A DNA stretch of 64,000 nt from Streptomyces roseicoloratus (lineage in GTDB: Bacteria; Actinomycetota; Actinomycetes; Streptomycetales; Streptomycetaceae): the NCBI RefSeq assembly GCF_004117935.1, contig NZ_SDOY01000096.1, positions 1-64,000 on the forward strand, written 5' to 3'. A program made the position numbers and the translations under genes. Under the pieces are notes generated by a model, which ran no database searches, was not told where the DNA came from, and saw only the letters and a program-made list of their open reading frames with translations. This document shows positions 8,240 through 20,949 of this stretch, piece after piece (position 1 is the stretch's first letter; the number at the start of each line of letters is the position of its first letter).

Positions 8240-9469
8240 ATGCATGCCTGGCCCGCTTCTGAGGTCCCCGCCCTGCCCGGCAAGGGCCGCGACCTCCGGA
8301 TTCACGACACGTCGACCGGCGGACGAGTGACCCTCGCCCCCGGCCCCGTCGCCCGCATCTACGTCTGCGGCATCACGCCGTACGACGCCACCCACCTGGG
8401 GCACGCGGCGACCTACAACGCGTTCGACCTCGTTCAGCGCGTGTGGCTCGACACCAAGCGGCAGGTCCACTACGTCCAGAACGTCACCGACGTGGACGAC
8501 CCGCTCCTCGAGCGGGCCCTCCGCGACGACATCGACTGGGTCGCCCTCGCCGAGCGCGAGACCGCCCTGTTCCGCGAGGACATGACCGCCCTGCGCATGC
8601 TGCCGCCGCAGCAGTACGTCGGAGCCGTCGAGGCCATACCGGGCATCGTCCCGCTGGTCGAGCGGCTGCGGGACTCCGGCGCCGCCTACGAGCTCGACGG
8701 CGACATCTACTTCTCCGTCGAGGCCGACCCGCACTTCGGCCAGGTCTCGCACTACGACACCGCGCTGATGCGCCACCTCTCCGCCGAGCGCGGCGGCGAC
8801 CCGGACCGCCCGGGCAAGAAGAACCCGCTCGACCCGATGCTGTGGATGGCCGCCCGCGAGGGCGAGCCCAGCTGGGACGGCGCCAGCCTCGGCCCCGGCC
8901 GTCCCGGCTGGCACATCGAGTGCGTCGCCATCGCCCTCGACCACCTCGGCATGGGCTTCGACGTCCAGGGCGGCGGATCGGACCTGATCTTCCCGCACCA
9001 CGAGATGGGCGCCTCGCACGCCCAGGCGCTCACCGGCGAGTTCCCCATGGCCAAGGCGTACGTCCACGCCGGCATGGTCGCCCTGCACGGCGAGAAGATG
9101 TCCAAGTCCAAGGGCAACCTGGTCTTCGTCTCCGCGCTCCGCAGGGACGGCGTCGACCCGGCCGCCATCCGGCTCTCCCTGCTCGCCCACCACTACCGGG
9201 CCGACTGGGAATGGACCGACCAGGTCCTCCAGGACGCCGTCGCGCGCCTGGACCGCTGGCGCGCCGCCGTCTCGCGCCCCGACGGCCCGTCCGCCGACGC
9301 GCTCGTCGAGGAGATCCGCGAGGCACTCGCCGACGACCTGGACGCCCCGGCCGCGCTCGCCGCGGTCGACCGCTGGGTCGCGTCGCAGACCGCCGAGGGC
9401 GGCACCGACGAGTCCGCGCCCGGGCTCGTCTCCCGTGCCGTCGACGCGCTGCTCGGCGTCGCCCTGTAG
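8240..9469 (+). CDS. mshC: mycothiol synthesis cysteine ligase MshC
   Basis: L-cysteine:1D-myo-inositol 2-amino-2-deoxy-alpha-D-glucopyranoside ligase. It activates cysteine with ATP and joins it to glucosaminyl-inositol, the penultimate step of mycothiol synthesis. It is a 409-residue class I aminoacyl-tRNA synthetase relative. The Zn-binding C43 precedes the HIGH-type motif HLGH (52-55), and KMSKS is at 286-290. [20 protein letters not shown] and the [10 protein letters not shown] segment are typical of the cysteinyl-tRNA synthetase/MshC family. The small C-terminal domain distinguishes MshC from CysS. The gene is followed by a strong terminator. Confidence 0.97.
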   Translation: MHAWPASEVPALPGKGRDLRIHDTSTGGRVTLAPGPVARIYVCGITPYDATHLGHAATYNAFDLVQRVWLDTKRQVHYVQNVTDVDDPLLERALRDDIDWVALAERETALFREDMTALRMLPPQQYVGAVEAIPGIVPLVERLRDSGAAYELDGDIYFSVEADPHFGQVSHYDTALMRHLSAERGGDPDRPGKKNPLDPMLWMAAREGEPSWDGASLGPGRPGWHIECVAIALDHLGMGFDVQGGGSDLIFPHHEMGASHAQALTGEFPMAKAYVHAGMVALHGEKMSKSKGNLVFVSALRRDGVDPAAIRLSLLAHHYRADWEWTDQVLQDAVARLDRWRAAVSRPDGPSADALVEEIREALADDLDAPAALAAVDRWVASQTAEGGTDESAPGLVSRAVDALLGVAL

Positions 9470-9513
9470 CGCGTCCCGGACCGGCACGGCTCGGGCACAC
9501 CCCGGCACACGCG

Positions 9514-9550
9514 ACCGCCCTCGGACTTCCTGGTGAAGTCCGAGGGCGGT
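9514..9550 (+). terminator. strong intrinsic-type terminator after mshC
   Basis: A perfect 16-bp stem (9514-9529 with 9535-9550) has a 5-nt loop and is followed by TCGTTCG. It lies 44 nt after the mshC stop, between convergent mshC and the PAC2 gene. Confidence 0.9.
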
Positions 9551-9637
9551 TCGTTCGTCGCCACGGGGGAGGGGACGTCGTACGGAGGGACGGCCGGCGA
9601 TCCGGGCCCCGGCCGCGAGGCCGTGTCGCCGCGCCGG

Positions 9638-10738
9638 TCAGTCCCCGGTGTCGCCGCCGTCCGGCTCCTCACCCGCGTCCGCGGCGCCCGGCGCGTCCGG
9701 GCCGGTTCCCCCGTCCGGGCCGCCGGAGCCCGTGGCGTCCCCGGCGTCCGGGCCGCCGCCCAGGGCCGGGTCCGCGCCCGGGACCGCCTCGGGGCCTGGC
9801 TGCTGCGGCTTCGGCGGGCGGGTCCGCTCGTCCGGGCCGTCCCGCAGGTACGAGGTGTCGCCGCCCTCCGTCGCCAGGCCCGGCCCCGGGCCCTGGCCCG
9901 GGTCGCGGCGCCGCAGATAGCGCTCGAACTCGCGGGCGATGGCCTCGCCGGAGGCCTCCGGCAGCTCCGCCGTGTCCCGCGCCTCCTCCAGGGTCTGCAC
10001 GTACTCGGCGACCTCGCTGTCCTCGGCGGCCAGCTGGTCCACGCCCAGCTGCCAGGCCCGCGCGTCCTCCGGCAGTTCGCCGAGCGGGATGCGCAGGCCG
10101 ATCAGGTCCTCCAGGCGGTTGAGCAGCGCCAGCGTCGCCTTCGGGTTCGGCGGCTGCGACACGTAGTGCGGCACCGCGGCCCACAGGCTCACCGCCGGCA
10201 CGCCGGCGTGGGTGCAGGCCTCCTGGAGGATGCCCACGATGCCCGTCGGGCCCTCGTAGCGGGTCTCCTCCAGGTCCATCGTGCGGGCCAGGTCGGGGTC
10301 GGAGGTGACGCCGCTGACCGGTACCGGCCGGGTGTGCGGGGTGTCGCCGAGCAGCGCGCCCAGGATCACCACCATCTCCACGCCCAGCTCGTGCGCGAAG
10401 CCCAGCAGCTCGTTGCAGAACGACCGCCAGCGCATGGACGGCTCGATCCCGCGCACCAGGACCAGGTCGCGGGGCTTCTCGCCGCCGATCCGCACCACGG
10501 AGAGCCGGGTCGTCGGCCAGGTGATCTTCCGGACGCCGCCGTCCAGCCACACCGTGGGCCGGTTGACCTGGAAGTCGTAGTAGTCCTCGGCGTCGAGCGC
10601 CGCGAACACCTCGCCCTTCCACTCCCGGTCCAGATGGGCGACCGCCGCGGAGGCGGCGTCACCGGCGTCGTTCCACCCCTCGAACGCGGCCACCATGACC
10701 GGGTCGATCAGCTCGGGAACCCCCTCGAGCTCGATCAC
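9638..10738 (-). CDS. PAC2-family protein
   Basis: A 366-residue protein of the PAC2 family (related to eukaryotic proteasome-assembly chaperone 2). The N-terminal ~270 residues form the PAC2 domain, with AFEGWNDAGDAASAAV, LVLVRGIEPSMRW and a mid-domain SLWAAVPHYVSQPPNPKATL. The C-terminal ~90 residues are a Gly/Pro/Asp-rich disordered tail. The GTG at 10738 is preceded by a perfect AAGGAGG, which decides the start over upstream in-frame codons. Its bacterial function is not established. A link to the proteasome genes 19 kb away is only an attractive idea. Confidence 0.88.
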   Translation of the reverse strand: MIELEGVPELIDPVMVAAFEGWNDAGDAASAAVAHLDREWKGEVFAALDAEDYYDFQVNRPTVWLDGGVRKITWPTTRLSVVRIGGEKPRDLVLVRGIEPSMRWRSFCNELLGFAHELGVEMVVILGALLGDTPHTRPVPVSGVTSDPDLARTMDLEETRYEGPTGIVGILQEACTHAGVPAVSLWAAVPHYVSQPPNPKATLALLNRLEDLIGLRIPLGELPEDARAWQLGVDQLAAEDSEVAEYVQTLEEARDTAELPEASGEAIAREFERYLRRRDPGQGPGPGLATEGGDTSYLRDGPDERTRPPKPQQPGPEAVPGADPALGGGPDAGDATGSGGPDGGTGPDAPGAADAGEEPDGGDTGD

Positions 10739-10849
10739 CCAGCGCCTCCTTCGTCGAAGTTCCTCTGTCGTACGGACCAACCTTACGGCTTTCCCGAGCC
10801 GCGTCGGCCTTGATCAACTACCCAGGAAAACGGGGCCGCACACGAAAAC

Positions 10850-10888
10850 GCGTAAGGGGCGGTCCCCCACGGAGACCGCCCCTTACGC
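10850..10888 (-). terminator. terminator of the glpFKD operon
   Basis: A perfect 15-bp stem (10850-10864 with 10874-10888) has a 9-nt loop. It lies immediately downstream of the glpD stop on the minus strand. Confidence 0.88.
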
Positions 10889-10913
10889 ACGCGTGCCGTT
10901 CCCGGCGTGACGC

Positions 10914-12518
10914 CTACTTGCGCAGCATGTCCTCGACCTTGCCGCGGATCTCGTCGGTGGCGAGACCGCGGATGGTCAGGGTGGTGCGGCGGCGCAGCAC
11001 GTCGTCCGCGGTCTCGGCCCACTCGAGGTCGCGGGCGTAGGCGACCTGGGCCCAGATCTCCGGCGCGTCGGGGTGGACGCGCTCGGCGAGTTCGGGGTTC
11101 TCGTTCGCCATGCGCGCGATGTCGAAGGCGAGCGAGCCGTAGTGGGTGGCCAGGTGCTTGGCGGTGTCCGCGGACATCCGAGGGCCGGGCGCCGGGCCGT
11201 CCACGAGCAGCCGGTGGGCGACCGCGTTCGGGTTGGCTATGCCGGGCAGCGGCAGCCGCTTCGGCAGCGCGGACACCGGCTCGTAGTCCTCGCCGAGCGG
11301 GTGGCCCGGCAGCGACTCCAGCTTCTTCATGATGGTGCGGCCGATGTGGCGGAAGGTGGTCCACTTGCCGCCGGCGACCGACAGCATCCCGCCGCGGCCC
11401 TCGGTGACGACCGTCTCCCGCTTGGCCTTGGAGGTGTCGCCGGGACCGCCCGGCAGCACCCGCAGGCCGGCGAAGGCGTAGGTGATCAGGGACCGGTCGA
11501 GCTGCTGGTCGCGGATGGAGAAGGCGGCCTCGTCCAGGATCTGGGCGATGTCCTTGTCGTTGACCGCGACCTCGGCCGGGTCGCCCTCGTACTCCTCGTC
11601 GGTCGTGCCGAGCAGGAGCATGTCCTCCCAGGGGAGGGCGAAGGTGATCCGGTACTTGTCGATCGGGGTGGCCAGCGCGGCCTTCCACGGGGAGGTCCGC
11701 TTGAGCACCAGGTGGGCGCCCTTGGAGAGGCGGATGGAGGGCGCCGCGTTCGGGTCCTCCATCCGGCGCAGGTGGTCGACCCACGGGCCGGTGGCGTTGA
11801 GCACCAGGCGGGCGGTGACGCCGAACTCCTCGCCGGACAGCCGGTCCCTGAGCTCGGCGCCGGTGACCCGGCCCTTGGTGAAGCGCAGGCCGGTGACCTC
11901 GGCGTGGTTGAGGACGACCGCGCCGGCGTCGACGGCGGCGCGGACCGTCATCAGCGCCATGCGGGCGTCGTTCATCTGGTCGTCGCCGTAGACGGCGACG
12001 GCCTTCAGGTTGTCGGTGCGCAGCTCCGGCACGTCCTGGGCGGCCTTGGCGGGGCTCAGCAGGTGGCCGACGCCGTCGCCGAAGGCGGACAGGGCGCTGT
12101 AGGCGAAGACGCCGGCGCCGAGCTTGGCCGCGCCGTGCGGGCCGCCCTTGTAGACGGGCAGGTAGAAGGTGAGCGGGTTGGACAGGTGGGGGGCCACCTG
12201 GCGGGAGACCGCGCGCCGCTCGAAGTGGTTCTCCGCGACGAGCTTGACCGCGCCGGTCTGCAGGTAGCGCAGACCGCCGTGGAGGAGCTTGGAGGAGGCG
12301 GAGGAGGTGGCGCCGGCGAAGTCGCCGGCGTCCACCAGGGCCACCCGCAGCCCGGACTGCGCGGCGTGCCAGGCGGTGGAGATGCCCAGGATGCCGCCGC
12401 CGATCACCAGGAGGTCGTACGTCGCCTTGGACAGCTGCTCCCTCGTCTCGGCACGGGTCGGAAGGGAACCGGCGGCCGGGTGCGTCCCCAGGGAGGGGAG
12501 GCTCTGCAGGGTGGTCAT
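10914..12518 (-). CDS. glpD: glycerol-3-phosphate dehydrogenase GlpD
   Basis: A 534-residue FAD-dependent, membrane-associated aerobic glycerol-3-phosphate dehydrogenase that oxidises G3P to dihydroxyacetone phosphate and passes electrons to the quinone pool. The FAD-binding Rossmann motif is YDLLVIGGGILGISTAWHAA. SSKLLHGGLRYLQTG and GPWVDHLRR are family signatures, and SVAGGKWTTFRHI closes the FAD domain. A C-terminal DAO_C domain follows (LATHYGSLAFDIA). It is the last gene of glpFKD, 16 nt after glpK, with GAGGAG before the ATG. Confidence 0.96.
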   Translation of the reverse strand: MTTLQSLPSLGTHPAAGSLPTRAETREQLSKATYDLLVIGGGILGISTAWHAAQSGLRVALVDAGDFAGATSSASSKLLHGGLRYLQTGAVKLVAENHFERRAVSRQVAPHLSNPLTFYLPVYKGGPHGAAKLGAGVFAYSALSAFGDGVGHLLSPAKAAQDVPELRTDNLKAVAVYGDDQMNDARMALMTVRAAVDAGAVVLNHAEVTGLRFTKGRVTGAELRDRLSGEEFGVTARLVLNATGPWVDHLRRMEDPNAAPSIRLSKGAHLVLKRTSPWKAALATPIDKYRITFALPWEDMLLLGTTDEEYEGDPAEVAVNDKDIAQILDEAAFSIRDQQLDRSLITYAFAGLRVLPGGPGDTSKAKRETVVTEGRGGMLSVAGGKWTTFRHIGRTIMKKLESLPGHPLGEDYEPVSALPKRLPLPGIANPNAVAHRLLVDGPAPGPRMSADTAKHLATHYGSLAFDIARMANENPELAERVHPDAPEIWAQVAYARDLEWAETADDVLRRRTTLTIRGLATDEIRGKVEDMLRK

Positions 12519-12534
12519 CGCGTCTTGCTCCTCG

Positions 12535-14064
12535 TCAGTTCTCTTCTGCTTCGATCCAGCCCATGGAGCGCTCTACGGCCTTGAGCCAGTTCTTGTACTC
12601 GCTGTCGCGCTTGTCGGCGTCCATGCGGGGGGTCCACTCGGCGGCCCGGCGCCAGTTGGCGCGCAGGGCGTCGGTGTCGGGCCAGAAGCCGACGGCCAGG
12701 CCGGCGGCGTAGGCGGCGCCGAGGCAGGTGGTCTCGGCGACCATCGGGCGCACGACGGGCGCGTCCAGGAAGTCCGAGAGGGTCTGCATCAGCAGGTTGT
12801 TGGAGGTCATGCCGCCGTCGACCTTGAGGGCCGTCAGCTCGACGCCGGAGTCCTTGGTCATGGCGTCGGTGATCTCGCGGGTCTGCCAGGCGGTGGCCTC
12901 GAGGACGGCACGGGCGATGTGCGCCTTGGTGACGTAGCGGGTGAGGCCGGCGATGACGCCGCGGGCGTCGGAGCGCCAGTACGGGGCGAAGAGGCCGGAG
13001 AAGGCCGGCACGAAGTAGGCGCCGCCGTTGTCCTCGACGGAGGAGGCGAGCGTCTCGATCTCGGCGGCGGACTTGATCAGGCCCATCTGGTCGCGCATCC
13101 ACTGGACCAGGGATCCGGTGACGGCGATCGAGCCCTCGAGCGCGTAGACCGGCTTCTCGTCGCCGATCTGGTAGCCGACGGTGGTGAGCAGGCCGCTGTA
13201 GGAGTTGATGATCTTGTCGCCGGTGTTCATCAGCATGAACGTTCCGGTGCCGTACGTGGACTTGGCCTCGCCCTCGGCGAAACAGGTCTGGCCGAACAGG
13301 GCGGCCTGCTGGTCGCCGAGCGCGGAGGCGACCGGGACGCCGTCCAGGACGCCGCCCTTGACCGTGCCGTACACCTCGGCGGAGGAGCGGATCTCCGGCA
13401 GCACCGCGGCCGGGATGCCGATGGAGGCGAGGATGCGCTCGTCCCAGGCCATCTCGTGAAGGTTCATCAGGAGGGTGCGGGAGGCGTTGGTGACGTCGGT
13501 GACGTGCACGCCGCCCTCGGCGCCGCCGGTCAGGTTCCAGATGACCCAGGAGTCCATGGTGCCGAAGAGGATGTCGCCGCGCTCGGCGCGCTCGCGCAGG
13601 CCCTCGACGTTGTCGAGCAGCCAGCGGACCTTCGGGCCGGAGAAGTACGAGGCGAGCGGCAGGCCGGTCTCGCGGCGGAAGCGGTCCTGGCCGACGTTGC
13701 GGCCGAGTTCCTTGCACAGGGCGTCGGTGCGGGTGTCCTGCCAGACCAGCGCGTTGTGCACCGGCTCACCGGTGTTCTTGTCCCACATCAGGGTGGTCTC
13801 GCGCTGGTTGGTGATGCCGATCGCCTTGACGTCGGCCGCGGTGATGCCGGCCTTGGCGATGGCGCCGGCGACGACCTCCTGGACGTTGGTCCAGATCTCG
13901 GTGGCGTCGTGCTCGACCCAGCCCGGCTTCGGGAAGATCTGCTCGTGCTCCTTCTGGTCGACGGAGACGATGCGGCCGTCCTTGTCGAAGACGATGCAGC
14001 GGGACGAGGTGGTGCCCTGGTCGATGGCGGCGATGAACGGGCCGGCAGTGTGGGCGTCGGTCAC
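12535..14064 (-). CDS. glpK: glycerol kinase GlpK
   Basis: A 509-residue FGGY-family kinase that phosphorylates glycerol to sn-glycerol-3-phosphate with ATP. The N-terminal phosphate-binding loop [16 protein letters not shown] and the [18 protein letters not shown] segment are diagnostic. [25 protein letters not shown] and [15 protein letters not shown] are the ATPase motifs. I chose the GTG at 14064 ([10 protein letters not shown]) because GGAG lies 6 nt upstream; a TTG four codons earlier (14076) is also in frame. It is the middle gene of the operon and is likely induced by glycerol through GylR. Confidence 0.96.
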   Translation of the reverse strand: MTDAHTAGPFIAAIDQGTTSSRCIVFDKDGRIVSVDQKEHEQIFPKPGWVEHDATEIWTNVQEVVAGAIAKAGITAADVKAIGITNQRETTLMWDKNTGEPVHNALVWQDTRTDALCKELGRNVGQDRFRRETGLPLASYFSGPKVRWLLDNVEGLRERAERGDILFGTMDSWVIWNLTGGAEGGVHVTDVTNASRTLLMNLHEMAWDERILASIGIPAAVLPEIRSSAEVYGTVKGGVLDGVPVASALGDQQAALFGQTCFAEGEAKSTYGTGTFMLMNTGDKIINSYSGLLTTVGYQIGDEKPVYALEGSIAVTGSLVQWMRDQMGLIKSAAEIETLASSVEDNGGAYFVPAFSGLFAPYWRSDARGVIAGLTRYVTKAHIARAVLEATAWQTREITDAMTKDSGVELTALKVDGGMTSNNLLMQTLSDFLDAPVVRPMVAETTCLGAAYAAGLAVGFWPDTDALRANWRRAAEWTPRMDADKRDSEYKNWLKAVERSMGWIEAEEN

Positions 14065-14099
14065 GGTGAACTCCAAGGGAAGTCTGGAAGAAGGACTGC

Positions 14100-14858
14100 T
14101 CAGGCGAACGCGATGTTGTAGATACCCGCGGCGAGGGCGCCACCGATCAGCGGACCGGCGACCGGGATCCAGGCGTAGCTCCAGTCGGAGCCGCCCTTGT
14201 TCGGCAGCGGGAGCAGGGCGTGCACGATGCGCGGGCCGAGGTCACGGGCCGGGTTGATCGCGTAGCCGGTGGGGCCGCCGAGCGACAGGCCGATGGAGAC
14301 CACCACGAAGGCGGTGATCAGGGCGCCGATGACGCCGAGGCCCTTGCCGCTGTCGTTGAGCCCCTGGGTGAGCACGGCGAGCACGAGCACCACGGTGCCG
14401 ATGATCTCGGTGGCCAGGTTCTGCCAGGTGTTGCGGATCTCCGGACCGGTGGAGAACACGCCGAGCACCGGGCCGGGGCCCTCGACGGGCTTCTCGCCGA
14501 GCGTCTCGGGGTCCGTGAGGTGGGCCCGGAACTGGCCGTAGTAGGCGATCCAGACCAGCGCCGCGCCGATCATGGCGCCGAGCATCTGACCGGCGACGTA
14601 GACCGGCACGTTGCTCCAGTCGCCGTCCTTCAGGGCTATGCCGATCGTGACGGCGGGGTTCAGATGGGCGCCGGAGAGGGAAGCGGTCATGTAGACCGCC
14701 GTCATCACGGCGAAGCCCCACCCGAACGTGATCGCCAGCCAGCCCGCGTTGCGGGCCTTGGAGCTCTTGAGCGTCACGGCGGCGCAGACGCCGCCGCCGA
14801 GCAGGATGAGTACGGCGGTACCGATGGTCTCGCCGATGAAGATGTCGGAGCTGGACAC
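14100..14858 (-). CDS. glpF: glycerol uptake facilitator GlpF (aquaglyceroporin)
   Basis: A 252-residue MIP-family channel for glycerol diffusion across the membrane. Both Asn-Pro-Ala half-helix motifs are present: [14 protein letters not shown] and [13 protein letters not shown]. The Asp after the second NPAR is the residue typical of glycerol facilitators rather than water channels. Six hydrophobic segments are visible. The GTG at 14858 follows AAGGAG at 7 nt, which decides the start. It is the promoter-proximal gene of glpFKD. Confidence 0.95.
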   Translation of the reverse strand: MSSSDIFIGETIGTAVLILLGGGVCAAVTLKSSKARNAGWLAITFGWGFAVMTAVYMTASLSGAHLNPAVTIGIALKDGDWSNVPVYVAGQMLGAMIGAALVWIAYYGQFRAHLTDPETLGEKPVEGPGPVLGVFSTGPEIRNTWQNLATEIIGTVVLVLAVLTQGLNDSGKGLGVIGALITAFVVVSIGLSLGGPTGYAINPARDLGPRIVHALLPLPNKGGSDWSYAWIPVAGPLIGGALAAGIYNIAFA

Positions 14859-14983
14859 CCGCGACTCCTTTGTCCTTCGTCCAGGGGAAGGCGAACCACG
14901 GGTCCCTCCGGTGGTTCGCGCCCTCAGGTGAGGGCGTTGCCGGCCCTTGGCACTGTCACACCTTAGCGCGTATTGCCGGTAGC

Positions 14984-14999
14984 TGTTCGACAATGCCGA
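14984..14999. promoter_or_regulatory. candidate GylR operator upstream of glpF
   Basis: TGTTCGACAATGCCGA occurs here, about 125 nt upstream of the glpF start. It recurs with one mismatch (TGTTCGACAATGCTGA) at 15913-15928 upstream of gylR. A 16-nt near-identity shared by the two promoter regions of one regulon points to a regulator site. Confidence 0.6.
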
Positions 15000-15058
15000 C
15001 CGATGAACGGAAGTTTTGCGCCACGCTTCACAGCCCGTCAAGGGTCACGAGCGCGAAA

Positions 15059-15092
15059 AACCCGCCGATAACGCGATCGTTACCGACGGGTT
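15059..15092 (-). terminator. imperfect hairpin between gylR and glpF
   Basis: AACCCGCCGATAACG (15059-15073) pairs with CGTTACCGACGGGTT (15078-15092) with two mismatches. It lies just downstream of the gylR stop, so it could end or attenuate gylR transcripts before glpF. Confidence 0.55.
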
Positions 15093-15123
15093 CCGGCGTG
15101 CCCGGGCGTAGCCGCTGACCAGG

Positions 15124-15888
15124 TCAGAAGCGACCCGCCCCCAGGTCGCGGGAGACCGCGCGGGCGCAGTCCCGGACGGCCGCCACCAGCTCCGAGCGCA
15201 GCTCGCCGTCCGCGCAGACCCGCTCCACCGCGCCCGTGATGGCCACCGCCCCCACCGGCATCCGGCGCCGGTCGTGGATGGGCGCCGCCACCGAGGCCAC
15301 GCCCTCCCAGGTCTCCTCCACGTCCGCCGCCCAGCCGCGCGCCCGGGTCATGTCGAGCAGCGACTCGAAGTCCGCGAGCCCGGTCACCGTGCGCGGCGTG
15401 AACGGCTCCCGTTCGACCTCCACCGCCTCGCTGTGCGCCACCGGGTCGTACGCCGAGAGCACCTTGCCCAGGGCCGTGGAGTGCAGCGGCTGCATGGCCC
15501 CCACCTCCAGGACCTGCCGGCTGTCGTCCGGCCGGAAGACGTGGTGGACGATGAGCACGCCCTGCTGGTGCAGCACGCCCAGATGGACGCTCTCCCCGCT
15601 GGAGCGCGCCAGGTCGTCCGTCCAGACCAGCGCCCGCGCGCGCAGCTCGTGCACATCCAGATAGCTGTTCCCCAGGCGCAGCAGCTCCGCGCCCAGCTGA
15701 TAGCGCCCCGACGCGCTGTCCTGCTCCACGAAGCCCTCCGCCTGGAGCGTGCGCAGGATGCCGTGCGCCGTGCCCTTGGCGAGACCCAGCGAGGAGGCGA
15801 TGTCCGACAGGCCGAGCCGGCGCTCGCCGCCCGCGAGCAGTCGCAGCATCGCCGCCGCCCGTTCAAGCGACTGGATGTTCTTCGCCAT
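15124..15888 (-). CDS. gylR: IclR-family glycerol operon regulator GylR
   Basis: A 254-residue IclR-family repressor. The N-terminal winged helix-turn-helix (SLERAAAMLRLLAGGERRLG, then SDIASSLGLAKGTAHGIL) is at about residues 6-50, followed by the effector-binding domain with QPLHSTALGKVLSAY. The length and position next to glpFKD match the characterised Streptomyces GylR, which represses glycerol catabolic genes and its own gene. The ATG at 15888 follows AGGAGAAG. Longer in-frame starts would run through the candidate operator and were rejected. The likely inducer is glycerol or glycerol-3-phosphate. Confidence 0.93.
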   Translation of the reverse strand: MAKNIQSLERAAAMLRLLAGGERRLGLSDIASSLGLAKGTAHGILRTLQAEGFVEQDSASGRYQLGAELLRLGNSYLDVHELRARALVWTDDLARSSGESVHLGVLHQQGVLIVHHVFRPDDSRQVLEVGAMQPLHSTALGKVLSAYDPVAHSEAVEVEREPFTPRTVTGLADFESLLDMTRARGWAADVEETWEGVASVAAPIHDRRRMPVGAVAITGAVERVCADGELRSELVAAVRDCARAVSRDLGAGRF

Positions 15889-15912
15889 CGCCCGGCCCTT
15901 CTCCTCACATGC

Positions 15913-15931
15913 TGTTCGACAATGCTGAACA
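15913..15931. promoter_or_regulatory. candidate GylR operator in the gylR promoter
   Basis: TGTTCGACAATGCTGAACA has TGTTC and GAACA inverted arms 9 nt apart, and it shares its core with 14984-14999. It lies 25 nt upstream of the gylR start, consistent with autoregulation. Confidence 0.6.
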
Positions 15932-16060
15932 CTATCGGTCGATGCCGACCTTGTGTCACACCTGACAGTGTCGGACAAGAACGGGCCGGACCGGGAGTCC
16001 CCGGACACAGGATGCCGTCCACCTGCTGGAACCCCGTGTCCACCCCGGCACCGTCGCGGC

Positions 16061-16066
16061 TACGCT
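16061..16066 (+). promoter_or_regulatory. candidate metH -10 element (TACGCT)
   Basis: TACGCT fits TANNNT and predicts a leader of about 59 nt before the metH ATG. Confidence 0.4.
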
Positions 16067-16131
16067 GGGCCCGTGCACCCTCTGCCGAGGGCGCAAAGCC
16101 GACAGCCGTCGCACCCCAGGGAGCCCCATCC

Positions 16132-19653
<3,522 letters not shown>

Positions 19654-19695
19654 CCGGTACGGGGGCAAATCCCTGCGCCTGAGGTGATCCGGACG

Positions 19696-19701
19696 TACAC
19701 T
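19696..19701 (+). promoter_or_regulatory. candidate -10 element (TACACT) for the HAD gene
   Basis: TACACT fits TANNNT. A small hairpin (CACTGG/CCAGTG, 19699-19715) overlaps it. Confidence 0.3.
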
Positions 19702-19785
19702 GGTCGGTCCAGTGCAGGCCGGTCGTCCACCCCCGTGCAAGGGGAGGGCGGCCGGCCTCTTCGTCCCTCCGTGGAGGTGTGCCGG

Positions 19786-20493
19786 ATGACCAGTACGGTC
19801 CCCGCGTCCTTGTTCCGTGCCAACGGCAGCTCCGCCCTGCAGGCGGTCTTCCTCGACATGGACGGCACCCTCGTCGACACCGAGGGCTTCTGGTGGGACG
19901 CGGAGGTGGAGGTCTTCGCCGACCTCGGGCACCGGCTCGACGAGGCCTGGCGCGACGTCGTCGTGGGCGGGCCCATGACGCGCAGCGCCGGCTACCTGAT
20001 CGAGGCCACGGGCGCCGACATCACGCTGGAGGAGCTCACCGTGCTCCTCAACGAGAAGTTCGAGCAGCGCATCGACCAGGGCGTGCCCCTGATGCCCGGC
20101 GCGGACCGGCTGCTCACCGAGCTGGCCCGGCACGACATCCCCACCGCCCTGGTCTCCGCCTCGCACCGCCGGATCATCGACCGGGTGCTCGCCTCGCTCG
20201 GCCGCGACCGCTTCGCGCTGAGCATCGCGGGCGACGAGGTGGCCCGCACCAAGCCGCACCCGGAGCCGTACCTGACCGCCGCCCGCGGCGTCGGGGCCGA
20301 GCCGGCGCTCTGCGCCGTGGTCGAGGACACCGCGACCGGCGTCGCCGCCGCCGAGGCGGCCGGCTGCCGGGTCGTCGCGGTGCCCTCCGTCGCCCCCATC
20401 GCACCCTCCGCGGGCCGGGTCGTGGTCCGCTCCCTGGAGGAGGTCGACGTGCCCTTCCTCCGGACGCTCATCGCCTCGCCCCGCGGACACTGA
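19786..20493 (+). CDS. HAD-family hydrolase (beta-phosphoglucomutase-like subfamily)
   Basis: A 235-residue haloacid dehalogenase-superfamily phosphatase or mutase. Motif I is DMDGTLVDTE with the nucleophile D24 and general acid D26. Motif II is in PTALVSASHRR, motif III is the Lys in RTKPHPEPYL, and motif IV is in VVEDTATGVAAAEAAG. A helical cap lies between motifs I and II. The substrate is unknown; the sequence is of the pgmB/Gph kind. The ATG at 19786 follows GGAGGTG. It lies 132 nt after metH and may share its transcript. Confidence 0.9.
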   Translation: MTSTVPASLFRANGSSALQAVFLDMDGTLVDTEGFWWDAEVEVFADLGHRLDEAWRDVVVGGPMTRSAGYLIEATGADITLEELTVLLNEKFEQRIDQGVPLMPGADRLLTELARHDIPTALVSASHRRIIDRVLASLGRDRFALSIAGDEVARTKPHPEPYLTAARGVGAEPALCAVVEDTATGVAAAEAAGCRVVAVPSVAPIAPSAGRVVVRSLEEVDVPFLRTLIASPRGH

Positions 20494-20949
20494 CGGGCCC
20501 GTCCCGTTCGCGCCCGGGAACTTCAGGCCACTCGCCGAAAAGAACCCTGAGTGACATTGGTCACCCAGAGTGCCGACCGGTGGGTGGCCTGTTCGCGTGT
20601 GGTGTCCCGAAACCACCGGTTACACCCTGCCCATGTGTCCCGGTTCGCTCCCGCGCGTACGAATCATTCCCGCGCATGACTATCGAACTCACCGTATTCA
20701 TGCTCGCCGGCCGTGCGCCTTCGCGACGTTCCCCCGTCCGGCGGCACTGGTGTAGCCCACTAATCTTTCGCACGTACTCCGCCGCACCTCCGCGTGCCCC
20801 GGCGGCCCACCCACGCCGCCGCGCACACCGGACCGATCGCACCCCTCCCGGCCCGATCGCCGCGCCCCGAACGGGCGTCCGGCGGAGTGACCGAAGCCGC
20901 TGTACCACCGCCGGCCGTCACCCCCGTGCCGGATGAGGAGAACGTCCCG
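20494..20949. other. 456-nt intergenic region before the first substrate-binding protein
   Basis: The only structure seen is an imperfect hairpin at 20547-20568 (CTGAGTGAC against GTCACCCAG), a possible terminator for the HAD gene. The rest shows no convincing reading frame with actinomycete codon bias and no recognised RNA. A ribosome binding site (GATGAGGAGAA) closes the region. The promoter of the binding-protein gene must lie here but was not pinned down. Confidence 0.5.

Noticed and set aside
15889-16131. Cobalamin riboswitch upstream of metH
   Set aside because: No B12-box-like GCCACTG core or extended conserved stem order is visible in the 243-nt region, and MetH uses cobalamin rather than being its usual riboswitch target.
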